NCBI RefSeq assembly: GCF_006402735.1 | Contig: NZ_CP017174.1 | Span: 124,001 to 188,000, forward strand | Direction of reading: 5' to 3' | Source of the DNA: Myxococcus xanthus | GTDB taxonomy: Bacteria; Myxococcota; Myxococcia; Myxococcales; Myxococcaceae | DNA length: 64,000 bases | Shown here: in pieces, positions 11,854-20,771 of the stretch | Layout: each line of letters begins with the position of its first letter | How positions within the stretch are numbered: position 1 is the first letter of the stretch | Made by a program: the position numbers and the translations under genes | Notes under the pieces: model-generated | Databases searched by the model: none | The model's input: only the letters and a program-made list of their open reading frames with translations | Told to the model about the DNA's origin: nothing

Positions 11854-13176
11854 GTGTCCGCCTCCGTCCTGCTGCTGTTGCCCCTGCTTTGTGCCTCCGC
11901 CCCCACGCGCGTGGAGCTGGTGTTTGGTGGGGATGTGATTCCCCATGGCGAGGTGAAGGAGGTCGCGAGGCTGCACGCCCGCACCGGGGCGCCGCCACCG
12001 GAAGGGGGCCGTGCGCCCTCGCTCAACCATGAGGGCTGGGACCATGTCTTCGGGCCCATCGCGGACGTGCTGCGCACCGCGGACGTGGGCGTCGTGAATC
12101 TGGAGACGCCCGTCACCGACAACAAGAAGGCGGTCGCGCGGGAGCTCTTGTTCAACGCGCCGTCGGCCATGGTGCACGCGCTGGCCTCGGCCGGGGTGAA
12201 GGTGGTGTCCACCGCGAACAATCACGCGAGGGACCAGCACCCCGTGGGTATGTTGGAGACGCTGCGGCACCTGGATGCGGCGGGCATCCGCCATACGGGC
12301 ACGGGCGCGACGAAGGACGCCGCGTGGGAGCCCGCCTTCGTGGACGTGCGCGGCGTGAAGGTGGGGTTCCTGTCCTTCACGCGCATGCTGAATGGCTTCA
12401 GCAATCCGAAGGATGCGCAGGCGCCGCATGTCGCGCTGGTGCCCTATTCGCGGCACGAAGCGCACCGAGGGCTTCAACCCGAACAGGCCGTGGAGGCCGT
12501 GCGCGCCGCGGCGGCGCGGTGTGACGCGCTCATCGTGCTGGTGCACTGGGGGACGGAGTACAAGGCCACGCCGCTGCCAGAGGACCGTGCGTTGGGACGC
12601 GCGCTGCTGGACGCGGGGGCGAGGGCGGTCATCGGGCACCATCCGCACGTGCTCCAGCCGCTGGAGTCGTACCAGACGGTGGATGGGCGCAAGGGGCTCA
12701 TCGCGTACTCGCTGGGCAACCTGGTGGCGAACCAGGACCGCTTCTACCGGCACGAGGTGGGGGCGAAGAGCTCGGGGGGCGACCGGCGGGATTCGATGTT
12801 GTTGCGGCTGTCGCTGGTGCGGCCCATGCCCGGTGTGTCGGTAGCGCTGGAGGAAGTGGCGGTGCTGCCGGTGTGGATTGAGAACAACGCGGTGGGGCGG
12901 GCGCGAAATGAGTCGCGGAACATCCAGCCAGTGCTCATCGACCGGGAGGTGGAGGAGGTGACGGCGCGGCTGGCGTTGCTGGCGGCGCGCCCCGCGCCTC
13001 TGGACAAGGAGACTCGCGCGCAGAAGGCCTTGCTGGAGCGGCGGCTGGAAGGCTCCAAGCACCGGCGTGAGCGCATCCTCCGGATGTTGCCGGAAGGGTT
13101 CGCGGTGGCGTCGCCCGAGTTGCGTCAGCGTGGGTCGGTAGCAGTGCCCCCAGGGCGGTTGGCTTCACAGCCTTGA
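11854..13176 (+). CDS. CapA/PgsA-family metallophosphatase-like protein (PGA_cap domain)
   Basis: 440 residues with a possible short hydrophobic leader (about 1-16). The calcineurin-like PGA_cap fold is marked by FGGDV (near 24), NLETP, the NNHA motif (TANNHARDQ), VHWGTEY, GHHPHVLQP and YSLGN. Family members occur with poly-gamma-glutamate capsule synthesis, but many isolated copies, like this one with no pgs or cap neighbours, have unknown substrates. The start is a GTG at 11854 preceded closely by GGTGGAGG. The C-terminal 80 residues are charged and helical, beyond the usual domain. Confidence 0.87.
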   Translation: MSASVLLLLPLLCASAPTRVELVFGGDVIPHGEVKEVARLHARTGAPPPEGGRAPSLNHEGWDHVFGPIADVLRTADVGVVNLETPVTDNKKAVARELLFNAPSAMVHALASAGVKVVSTANNHARDQHPVGMLETLRHLDAAGIRHTGTGATKDAAWEPAFVDVRGVKVGFLSFTRMLNGFSNPKDAQAPHVALVPYSRHEAHRGLQPEQAVEAVRAAAARCDALIVLVHWGTEYKATPLPEDRALGRALLDAGARAVIGHHPHVLQPLESYQTVDGRKGLIAYSLGNLVANQDRFYRHEVGAKSSGGDRRDSMLLRLSLVRPMPGVSVALEEVAVLPVWIENNAVGRARNESRNIQPVLIDREVEEVTARLALLAARPAPLDKETRAQKALLERRLEGSKHRRERILRMLPEGFAVASPELRQRGSVAVPPGRLASQP

Positions 13177-13183
13177 CGGTGAA

Positions 13184-13201
13184 GGCACACGGGGATGTGC
13201 C
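13184..13201 (+). terminator. Possible weak terminator after the CapA-family gene
   Basis: A 6-bp stem (GGCACA/TGTGCC) with a 6-base loop lies 8 bases after the stop codon. There is no clear T run, so this is a weak candidate. Confidence 0.25.
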
Positions 13202-13308
13202 TCAGGCCATTCTGGTTGTGAGATGTCCATGGTCTTTCATTCAGGCGGACTTCAGGGTGAGTCGGCTTCTGGGCAAGTCACGCCTGGGGTTGGGGTAGAG
13301 TGCACCCT

Positions 13309-15345
13309 ATGCGTCAATCCGCCATTCTCCTCCTGCCTCTGTTGTTGCTGGCCTGCAAGAAGGACTCGAAAGAGCCGGACACGAAGCAGGCTGCGGTTCA
13401 CGTCAAGATTGGCCACCACCCGAAATTCAGTCAGGGCTGCATCACGGTGGAGGCCCATGGTGGCACCGGTGAGACGGTGCTCGCGGAGTTCAAGGAGCCC
13501 GGTCAGTTCGACTCCAACGACCCGGTGTTGAACGTTGCTGTCTTCCGGAAGGCGGACTGGGGGCGGGATGTCGAAATCACCGTCAGGGCTTTCGAGAAGG
13601 GCTGCGCGGCGGAGCAGTTGGTGGATGAGCGGAAGCAGACCTTCAGCTTCGCCTCCGCGGGCCGGCAGGAGTGGCTGCTCGAGGACCTGCACACCGCTGA
13701 CGAGGACGGTGACGGCTTCGTCTCACCGGGTGGTCCGATGAACCGGGGGACGGACTGCGATGACCGGCGGGCGACGGCTTTCCCCGGCGCGCTGGAGCTC
13801 TGTAACGGCCTGGATGACAACTGCGACGGCCGGATGGAAACGGGGGTCGCCAACAGGGTCTGGTACCTGGACAAGGACCGCGATGGCTTTGGGCGCAATG
13901 TGCCCGGGACGGAGGCTTGTGACCCGCCGAGTGAACTTCATGTCGAGGTGACGGGGGATTGTGACGACGAGCGGGGCGACATCCATCCAAACGCCGTGGA
14001 GGCGTGCAACGGCTCGGATGACAACTGCGACAATCGCGTCGACGAGTTGTTCACAGAGGGGCCGGGTGCCCTGGGGACGGCTTGCACGGAGTTCTGCAGC
14101 GGGACGTATGCATGCAACGACGCGCAGACGGGGACGGTCTGCGTCGGCACGTCTCCGACGCCGCTCTATGCGGATGCGGACAGCGACGGTGAAGGAGAGA
14201 AGGACAGCGCGCCGGCGGGAGAACTGTGCCCTGGCGCACCCATGCCTCCGAAGATGGCGGACAACACGCGGGACTGTGATGACGCTGACCCCGGCACGAA
14301 CACCCAGGCGACGGAGGTCTGCGACGGGCTGGACAACGACTGCGACGGGCAGGTGGATGGGCAGATGTCCTGCGGCTCGCTGCGGAAGGTGGAAGCCCCC
14401 GTGTTGGCAGGGGGCAATTGGACGACGGTGGCTGTTCACCCGGATGGCTACCCGGTGTGGGTGGCAGGATTGGATGGGAAGCTAGCGGTGAAGATGAACG
14501 CGGCCTCAGCGTTCGTGAGTCACGGCGGGGATACGACGACTCGGTGTGGGCCGGCCGGAAACACGCTGGACTGGCACGCGGCGTGGGTCAATCCCCATAA
14601 TGCTTATCTTATCGTGGTTGGCGAAGACGGTTGGATTGGCGAGCACAACGGCGGCTCCTGTTCCCCAATCCAGATCAACCTAACTGGCAACAGCGATTAC
14701 TTCTCCAGTGTCGTTGGAGTAGGGAACCCAGCTCAAGTATTCGTAGTCTCCACTTTGGGCCACTTGTATGAGTGGACAGGCGCTGCCCAGCGCCACGACT
14801 CATCCGGTCGGTACTGGGGGCTCCATGCACTCGGCCAGGATGCACTGTTCGCGGTGGGCTCGACAGGAAAGTCGTCACCGCTGGTACCGGGGGTGAATCT
14901 CTATATCCGCGATACCATCTGGGGCACTCCGGCTGCGCACAATCTCCAGGGAACTGAGGGTTACAACGGCGGCCTGCGCGCGGTGTGGGCTGCGAGCCCG
15001 AACCTTATCTACGCGGTGGGTGACGGTGGTTTGGTGGTGAAGGGTAGTGGGCAGTCGAGGGACTGGGAGCGGGTGCTCGCTCCGGCGGGGCCTGCAGTCA
15101 ACTACGTCAGTGTGGCCGTCCCTCCCGGCACCGAAACTGCCTACGTCATTGGCAACGAGGGCACCACGGGACGACTGCAGCGGTTGACCCCTTTCGGTTG
15201 GGCCAAGGCGCCAGCCTTCACCCCAGGCGGGCCAATCGTGCCGCTCCGCGACATCGCGATGACCTCCTCAAGCAACTTCTGGATCGTCGGCGACGACGGC
15301 CACGTCTACCACTTCCCGGAGCCAGCTCCCTCTACTCAGCCATAG
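13309..15345 (+). CDS. MopE-like lipoprotein with putative metal-binding motifs, copy 1
   Basis: 678 residues. The lipoprotein signal ends in LLLLAC. Residues about 20-125 form a copy-specific region, perhaps a beta-sandwich. From about 130 to 355 come repeated MopE-type putative metal-binding motifs, each an Asp-rich DEDGDG or DCDD followed by LCNGLDDNCDG. Residues about 365-670 form a propeller-like region with repeats such as VAVHPDGYPVWVAGLDG, IYAVGDGGLVVKG and FWIVGDDGHVYHF. It should be a surface lipoprotein; Ca or Cu binding is family-based inference. The ATG at 13309 is preferred over GTG 13300 because it opens the signal directly. A paralogue sits 2.8 kb downstream. Confidence 0.88.
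   Translation: MRQSAILLLPLLLLACKKDSKEPDTKQAAVHVKIGHHPKFSQGCITVEAHGGTGETVLAEFKEPGQFDSNDPVLNVAVFRKADWGRDVEITVRAFEKGCAAEQLVDERKQTFSFASAGRQEWLLEDLHTADEDGDGFVSPGGPMNRGTDCDDRRATAFPGALELCNGLDDNCDGRMETGVANRVWYLDKDRDGFGRNVPGTEACDPPSELHVEVTGDCDDERGDIHPNAVEACNGSDDNCDNRVDELFTEGPGALGTACTEFCSGTYACNDAQTGTVCVGTSPTPLYADADSDGEGEKDSAPAGELCPGAPMPPKMADNTRDCDDADPGTNTQATEVCDGLDNDCDGQVDGQMSCGSLRKVEAPVLAGGNWTTVAVHPDGYPVWVAGLDGKLAVKMNAASAFVSHGGDTTTRCGPAGNTLDWHAAWVNPHNAYLIVVGEDGWIGEHNGGSCSPIQINLTGNSDYFSSVVGVGNPAQVFVVSTLGHLYEWTGAAQRHDSSGRYWGLHALGQDALFAVGSTGKSSPLVPGVNLYIRDTIWGTPAAHNLQGTEGYNGGLRAVWAASPNLIYAVGDGGLVVKGSGQSRDWERVLAPAGPAVNYVSVAVPPGTETAYVIGNEGTTGRLQRLTPFGWAKAPAFTPGGPIVPLRDIAMTSSSNFWIVGDDGHVYHFPEPAPSTQP
13797..15330 (+). 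repeat. Duplicated segment, copy 1 (partner at +2766 bp)
   Basis: From about 13797 to 15330 the DNA aligns with 16563-18096 at a constant offset of 2766 bp at every point I checked (13801, 13921, 14521, 15241), so I see no net insertion or deletion. Identity is uneven: a block around 14494-14730 is almost identical, while flanks differ every few codons. Confidence 0.85.
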
Positions 15346-15383
15346 GTTGATGGGTTGGTGTCTGTCTGAACTAAGCTCCAGGC

Positions 15384-16243
15384 ATGCTTGTTGCCATGAC
15401 CTGGAGGCGGTGCCTGCCTCTCGCCGCATGCCTATGGATTGTCATTCCAGCGCATGCGGCCAGAGCGGATAGCGAATTTGAGCGCCATGTCTCGGAGGCG
15501 TGCGCCTCTATGATGACCTCGAGTATGAGCGTGCCCTCGAGCAACTGGATCGTGCTCGAGGGAGCCTCCGAGGGACGCGCGATCGAGTGTCGCTGGCGTT
15601 GCATCGCGGCATCATCAGCGCGGACCTCGGGCGGTGGCAGGCGGCGCGTGACGAGTTCCGCTCAGCCCTCCTGCTGGAGCCAGATGCTCGCCTTCCCTTG
15701 CGCGTTTCCCCCAAGGTCTCACGGGAGTTCGAGGCCCAGCGTGCGCTCGCGAAGGCTGAGCTGGCGCGTAGGCGAAAGGACTCGCCCACGCGTGAAGCGG
15801 CGCGCGTCGAGCAGTCCGAGGTGGAAACGGAGTCGATTGCGGACGCTTCTTCAGGGCTGCCTGCCGCGCTGACACCTGACCAACAGGCTACGGCTTCGAG
15901 CCCAATGGAAGTCCAAGGCACGACAGCTACGTCGAGCGCTCCCGGGATGCACATTGGGGGGCGACAGGTGCCGCTTGCAAGTCTGGTGCTGCTGGGTGCT
16001 GGCATTGCGGCAGGGGGGACGGGAACTGTCTTCGGCATTTCTTCTCGGGGACAGCTCGCGGACGCTCGGGAGGCAAGGTTCCACGAGCATCTTGTGGAAC
16101 ATCACGGCCGTGCGCAGCGCAGCGCGAGAGCGGCCAACGTCCTCTTTGGTATGGCCGGGGTTGCGGCAGCGGGTGCCCTGGTGACCTGGCTCTTGTTGGG
16201 AGAGCGGGACGAGGCCGTCACGCAGCAAGGGGGGGCACGATGA
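15384..16243 (+). pseudogene. Exported TPR-like membrane protein gene with an apparent -1 frameshift
   Basis: Frame one, from ATG 15384 or 15396, gives a signal peptide (MTWRRCLPLAACLW to AHAARA) and DSEFERHVSEA. The natural continuation, RLYDDLEYERALEQLDRARG, is read from about 15500 in another frame and stays open to 16243. One extra base near 15498-15500 would join them as SEAVRLYDDLEYERAL, a usual start for this kind of myxobacterial protein. The downstream part has a helical repeat region (about 1-80), a variable linker, and two hydrophobic segments (SLVLLGAGIAAGGTGTVFG and VLFGMAGVAAAGALVTWLLL). The GTG at 15500 has GGAGG only one base away, so independent starting is unlikely. The stop overlaps the next ATG. 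Confidence 0.7.
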
Positions 16244-18126
16244 TGCGCTGGAACGTGGCATTTCTGCTGCTGCTCACCGGCTGTTTCGTCCCGAGCCTGG
16301 AGGAACTCCAAGGCGAACGTCCCCGGGCCTGTGATGCGCAGCATGCTTGTGGTTCGGGGCAGGTATGCGTTTTGGGTGCCTGCCAGGAGAGTCCCTGTGG
16401 CTCAGCCTCGCCGACGGTGGCATACCTTGATGAGGATGGGGATGGTTTCTCCGCGGTGAATGCGCCTTCGCGCGTGTTCTGTGGCGCCGTTCCGGCTGGC
16501 TACGCCACGACCCTGGGAGACTGCGATGACGCGCGCGCGGAGGCTTATCCTGGCGCGCCGGAACTCTGTAACGGCCTGGATGACAACTGCGACGGCCAGA
16601 TGGAAACGGGGGTCGTCAACAAGGTCTGGTACCTGGACCACGACCGCGACAGCTTCGGACGCAATGGGCCCGGCACGGAGGCCTGTGACCCGCCGAGTGA
16701 ACTTCATGTCGAGGTGACGGGGGATTGTGACGACGAGCGGGGCGACATCCATCCAAACGCCGTGGAGGCGTGCAACGGCTTGGATGAAACCTGCGACGGG
16801 CGCGCCGACGAGTTGTTCATGGAGGGGCCGGGGGCGTTGGGGACGGCTTGCACGGAGTTCTGCAACGGGACGTATGCATGCAACGACGCGCAGACGGGGA
16901 CGGTCTGCGTCGGCACGTCTCCGACGCCGCTCTACGCGGACGCGGACAGCGATGGAGAGGGCGAGAAGGACAGCGCGCCGGTGGGAGAGCAGTGCCCTGG
17001 CGCACCCATGCCTCCGATGATGGCGGCGAACACGCTGGACTGTGATGACGCTGACCCTGGCACGAACACTCAGGCAACGGAGGTCTGCGACGGGCTGGAC
17101 AACGACTGCGACGGGCAGGTGGATGAGGAGATGTCCTGCGGCTCGCTGAAGAGGGTGGTGGACCCCGTGCTGGCAGGGGGCAATTGGAGGACGGTGGCCG
17201 TGCACCCGAATGGTTACCCGGTGTGGGTGGCGGGATTGGATGGCAGGTTGGCGGTGAAGATGAACGCGGCCTCAGCGTTCGTGAGTCACGGCGGGGATAC
17301 GACGACTCGGTGTGGGCCGGCCGGAAACACGCTGGACTGGCACGCGGCGTGGGTCAATCCCCATAATGATTATCTTATCGTGGTTGGCGAAGACGGTTGG
17401 ATGGGCGAGCACAACGGCGGCTCCTGTTCCCCAATCCAGAGCAACCTCCCTGGCAACAGCGATTACTTCTCCAGTGTCGTTGGAGTAGGAAACCCAGCTC
17501 AAATATTCGCAATCTCCACCTTGGGCCATTTGTATGAGTTTACAGGGGCGACCCAGCGCCACGACTCGCCCGGTCGGTACTGGGGGCTTCATGCATTCGG
17601 TCAAGATGCGCTGTATGCAGTGGGCTCGACAGGAGAGTCGTCTCCGCTGACGCCGGTGGCGAATCTCTATACCCGCAGCACCTACTGGGGCACTGCCGCA
17701 TCGCACAACCTCCAGGGGACGGCGGGCTACAACGGCGGCTTGCGCGCCGTGTGGGCTGCGGCCTCGACGCTCATCTACGCTGTGGGCGACGGCGGCTTGG
17801 TGGTGAAAGGCAGTGGGCAGTCAAGGGATTGGGAGCGGGTGCTCCCGCCTGCGGGACCCGTGCTCAACTACGTCAGTGTGGCAGCCCCGCCGGGGATAAT
17901 GAATGCCTACATCATTGGAAACGAAGGTAGCGTAGGAAGGTTGCAGCGGTTGACCCCTTACGGTTGGGCCAAGGCTCCAGCCTTCGCTACGGGCGAGCCA
18001 ATCGTGCCGCTCCGCGACATCGCCATGACCTCCTCAAGCAACTTCTGGATCGTCGGCGACGACGGACACGTCTACCACTTCCCGGAGCCGCAGCCCTCAG
18101 CCGCCGCCCCGTCCCTCGGGCCCTGA
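16240..18126 (+). CDS. MopE-like lipoprotein with putative metal-binding motifs, copy 2
   Basis: 628 residues. The signal ends in LLLTGC (lipobox). Its N-terminal region is unrelated to copy 1 and has a small disulphide-type segment (ACDAQHACGSGQVCVLGACQ). It then enters the shared part: MopE-like DEDGDG and LCNGLDDNCDG motifs (about 65-300) and the propeller-like C-terminal region. Its start overlaps the stop of the frameshifted membrane-protein gene (ATGA type), so the three genes form one operon. The last 30 bp overlap the 3' end of the convergent CLC channel gene, an arrangement that suggests the duplication or its end point is recent. Confidence 0.87.
   Translation: MMRWNVAFLLLLTGCFVPSLEELQGERPRACDAQHACGSGQVCVLGACQESPCGSASPTVAYLDEDGDGFSAVNAPSRVFCGAVPAGYATTLGDCDDARAEAYPGAPELCNGLDDNCDGQMETGVVNKVWYLDHDRDSFGRNGPGTEACDPPSELHVEVTGDCDDERGDIHPNAVEACNGLDETCDGRADELFMEGPGALGTACTEFCNGTYACNDAQTGTVCVGTSPTPLYADADSDGEGEKDSAPVGEQCPGAPMPPMMAANTLDCDDADPGTNTQATEVCDGLDNDCDGQVDEEMSCGSLKRVVDPVLAGGNWRTVAVHPNGYPVWVAGLDGRLAVKMNAASAFVSHGGDTTTRCGPAGNTLDWHAAWVNPHNDYLIVVGEDGWMGEHNGGSCSPIQSNLPGNSDYFSSVVGVGNPAQIFAISTLGHLYEFTGATQRHDSPGRYWGLHAFGQDALYAVGSTGESSPLTPVANLYTRSTYWGTAASHNLQGTAGYNGGLRAVWAAASTLIYAVGDGGLVVKGSGQSRDWERVLPPAGPVLNYVSVAAPPGIMNAYIIGNEGSVGRLQRLTPYGWAKAPAFATGEPIVPLRDIAMTSSSNFWIVGDDGHVYHFPEPQPSAAAPSLGP
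16563..18096 (+). repeat. Duplicated segment, copy 2 (partner at -2766 bp)
   Basis: Second copy of the segment at 13797-15330. It starts near the first LCNGLDDNCDG motif and runs to the FWIVGDDGHVYHF end. The unit between the copies contains the end of copy 1 gene, the frameshifted gene and the unique N terminus of copy 2 gene, none of which is repeated after copy 2. Confidence 0.85.
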
Positions 18127-19398
18127 GGGCGGGGTGCGGTCCTCGCGGGTCAGCTCCCGCAGGGCCACGATTTTCTCCAGCAGCGGCCCTCCGTGTTTCA
18201 TCCGCGCAATCCGCTGTGACGGATAGATGCCCCGTTGCCCCGTGAGGAGGTACGCCACCGTGGCCACAATCGCGACGTGGGGCAACACGTTCGCCCCCAA
18301 CAGCTCCACGGCCATGATGGACAGCGCCAGCGGCGTGTTCGCCGCCGCCGCGAACAGGGCCGCCATGCCCACCGCCGCGCCCAAATCCAACGGTAGGCCC
18401 AACAGCCGCGCCAGGACGTTGCCCAGCGACGCGCCGATGAAGAACAGCGGCGTCACCTCGCCACCCAGGAATCCCGCGGCCAGCGTCACCACCGTGAAGG
18501 CAAGCTTCCACGCGAACGCCGACACGGGCAGCGCCGGGTCCTCGAAGGCCCGCTGGATGCCCGGTACCCCCAGGCCCAGGTAGTCATCCGTACCGGCCAG
18601 CAGCCACAGCAGCAGCACGGCCAGACCGCCCAGCGCCATCCGCAGCGGCAACACCTGCACGCGCTGCTCCAGCAGCTTCTTCAGCCGGTGCATCAACTCC
18701 ACGAACACCACCGCCACCACGGCCACCGCCACCGCGAACACCAGCCACTTCGCCAGCACCGCCACCGTCAGCGGCAGCGCCCCCGGCGCCGGATACGGCG
18801 TGTGGTGGATGCCCAGCCCCCGCGTCACCAAGTCGCCCACCACCGACGCCACCAGCGCGGGCAGCAGGGCCTCGTAGCCCATGCGCCCCACCACCACGAC
18901 CTCCAGCCCGAACACCGCCCCCGCCACCGGCGTGCCGAACACCGAACCGAACCCACCCGCGATGCCCGCCGCCAGCAACTCGCGGCGCGTGTCCGGGCCC
19001 ACCCGGAAGCGCCGCGCCACCAGGTCCGCCAGACTGCCGCCCATCTGCACCGCTGTGCCCTCGCGGCCCGCGCTGCCGCCGAACAGGTGCGTCAGCACCG
19101 TCCCCACCAGCACCATGGGCGCCATGCGCACCGGCACCTGGGCGTCGCTCGCGTGCACTGTGTCCAGCACCAGGTTGTTGCCCCCGCGAATGGGCCCACC
19201 CCACTTCCCGTACACCGCCCCCAGCACCAGCCCCGCCACCGGCAGCGCGTACACCAGCCACGGGTGCCCTTCCCGGGAGTGTGTCGCTTCGTCCAGCAGG
19301 TACAAAAAGACCGCGGACGCCACGCCGCAGACGACGCCCACCAGCCCACCCAGGAGCAGCCACTGCATCAGCGCTCTCGTGCCACGGGAAAGATTCAC
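18097..19398 (-). CDS. CLC-family chloride channel or antiporter
   Basis: About 433 residues with ten or more membrane segments. The CLC pore motifs are visible: GGNNLVLD (equivalent of the GSGIP region), GSAGREGTAVQMGGS carrying the gating Glu, FGTPVAGAVFGLEVV, and GGEVTPLFFIGASLGN. The Glu makes proton-coupled exchange possible; transport type cannot be decided. The start is taken at GTG 19398 because GGAG lies 8 bases upstream. The frame remains open to GTG 19437, but that stretch is built from TGAAACA repeats that look like an operator and has no ribosome site. The 3' end overlaps the MopE-like copy 2 gene by 30 bp. Confidence 0.88.
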   Translation of the reverse strand: MNLSRGTRALMQWLLLGGLVGVVCGVASAVFLYLLDEATHSREGHPWLVYALPVAGLVLGAVYGKWGGPIRGGNNLVLDTVHASDAQVPVRMAPMVLVGTVLTHLFGGSAGREGTAVQMGGSLADLVARRFRVGPDTRRELLAAGIAGGFGSVFGTPVAGAVFGLEVVVVGRMGYEALLPALVASVVGDLVTRGLGIHHTPYPAPGALPLTVAVLAKWLVFAVAVAVVAVVFVELMHRLKKLLEQRVQVLPLRMALGGLAVLLLWLLAGTDDYLGLGVPGIQRAFEDPALPVSAFAWKLAFTVVTLAAGFLGGEVTPLFFIGASLGNVLARLLGLPLDLGAAVGMAALFAAAANTPLALSIMAVELLGANVLPHVAIVATVAYLLTGQRGIYPSQRIARMKHGGPLLEKIVALRELTREDRTPPSGPEGRGGG

Positions 19399-19399
19399 G

Positions 19400-19480
19400 T
19401 GAAACACTCCGGACCTGGGTGAAACATGATGAAACACCGCGTCAAAGGCTTGCTCGCGTCATTCTTACGACATCGTTTCA
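19400..19480. promoter_or_regulatory. Phased TGAAACA repeats upstream of CLC gene (candidate operator)
   Basis: TGAAACA occurs at 19400-19406, 19420-19426 and 19430-19436, spacings of 20 and 10 bp, that is one face of the helix. An inverted GTTTCA is at 19475-19480. They lie just upstream of the favoured start of the CLC gene and face the divergent SGNH hydrolase gene at 19619. Confidence 0.45.
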
Positions 19481-19618
19481 AACACGGGTGAGGTCATGCC
19501 AACACCAGCATTTCTGGCATGGTGCGTTATCCTTGTTTAAAGGTGATTTGCGAATCGACGCCATGTAGCCTCCGCGCTCCCCCAACAACCCCCCAGTGGG
19601 AATCCAAAGGAGCGGGGC

Positions 19619-20668
19619 ATGTCTTTCCGTCACAGCGGGATGTCCGTCGTCGCCATGTGCGCGGCCTTCACGGTCGGTGGTAGCGCGATGGCGAGCACCC
19701 TCAACCAGAACACGTCGTGGACCATCGACCAGCCGTCGACGTCGACGAAGTACCGCGTGGTGGCTTACGGCGACTCCATCTACGCCGGCTACAACGGTTC
19801 CGTCTTCTTCTGGAACGTGGCCCGCCGCGCGGCGCCGGTGGTGCAGGGCGAGGACCTGGCGCGGAAGTGGAACGCGGACGTGGAGGTCATCCGCCGCACC
19901 AAGTCCGGCGCGAAGGCGGACGACATCTACAACAACAAGATTGTCTCTGAGCGCTCGTACATGCAGGCGGCCAACACCCGCGTCGTCATGTTCGAGATGT
20001 GTGGCAACGACTACCTCCAGGCGCGCAGCGCCTTCTCTGGGCAGACGGGCACCTGTAACTACTCCGGCCTGGAGTCCGCCCTGGCGACCTGCACCACGTA
20101 CATGGAGCGGGCGATGCAGACCATCAACCAGTACGCGCCCGCCACCGCGACCAAGATCATCTCCAACATCTACTACCCGGGCTTCAACGCGGACAACGTG
20201 AACACCCAATGCCGGGACTCCGCCACGGGCCAGGTGGTGAACAAGCGGGAGAAGTTCCTGCCGCTGCTGGCGAGGAGCAACTGGCGTGCGTGCAGCCTGG
20301 CGGCTCGTCACGGCTTCAAGTGCGCGGACTCGTTCGCGGAGTACATGGCCGCGGATTATGACTCCAACGGCGATGGCAAGGTGGACTCCGAGGCCATTCG
20401 CTACATCGAGGGCGAGTCCGAGGCGGCGTACGTCCAGCGCATCTCCGTCACGCTGCGCTCCACGCTGCGCGACTCCAACACGCACTTCGTCAACGCGAGC
20501 ACCAGCTACGACTACCTCCAGTCTGACGACACCCACCCGACCTACACCGGTGGCACCATCTCCAGCTCTGGCGGCACCGGCGCGCTGCCCGCCGACACCT
20601 CGACCTGGAACAAGACTGGCCACGACCGCATGGGCTGGGAGAGCGCGAAGTTCAACCCCACGCCGTAG
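19619..20668 (+). CDS. Secreted SGNH/GDSL-family hydrolase
   Basis: 349 residues. A signal peptide (about 1-25, ending GSAMAS) points to export. SGNH blocks are clear: AYGDSIYAG with nucleophile Ser53, MCGNDYL for block III, and SDDTHPTY with Asp303 and His306. A DYDSNGDGKVDSE stretch looks like an EF-hand calcium loop inserted before the last block. Substrate unknown; esterase or lipase on carbohydrate or lipid esters is likely. GGAG sits upstream of the ATG. The gene stands alone, divergent from the CLC gene and closed by a hairpin at 20713. Confidence 0.9.
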   Translation: MSFRHSGMSVVAMCAAFTVGGSAMASTLNQNTSWTIDQPSTSTKYRVVAYGDSIYAGYNGSVFFWNVARRAAPVVQGEDLARKWNADVEVIRRTKSGAKADDIYNNKIVSERSYMQAANTRVVMFEMCGNDYLQARSAFSGQTGTCNYSGLESALATCTTYMERAMQTINQYAPATATKIISNIYYPGFNADNVNTQCRDSATGQVVNKREKFLPLLARSNWRACSLAARHGFKCADSFAEYMAADYDSNGDGKVDSEAIRYIEGESEAAYVQRISVTLRSTLRDSNTHFVNASTSYDYLQSDDTHPTYTGGTISSSGGTGALPADTSTWNKTGHDRMGWESAKFNPTP

Positions 20669-20712
20669 TCGCTGCGACCGCGCTCACGCCTCGGGTGTGG
20701 GCGCGGTGCTTG

Positions 20713-20743
20713 GGCCTCCGGTTGCCTTCGGGAACCGGGGGCC
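20713..20743. terminator. Bidirectional hairpin terminator candidate between convergent genes
   Basis: Stem GGCCTCCGGTT paired with AACCGGGGGCC (one G-T pair), loop GCCTTCGGG, followed by TTGTCGTTT. It lies between the ends of the SGNH hydrolase gene and the convergent membrane-protein gene. Confidence 0.6.
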
Positions 20744-20771
20744 TTGTCGTTTCCAGCGCCTGGCGCGCACG

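Noticed and set aside
13797-18096. Repeated segments considered as a CRISPR or mobile element
   Set aside because: They are two copies of coding sequence; there is no short regular repeat-spacer pattern, terminal inverted repeat or transposase.
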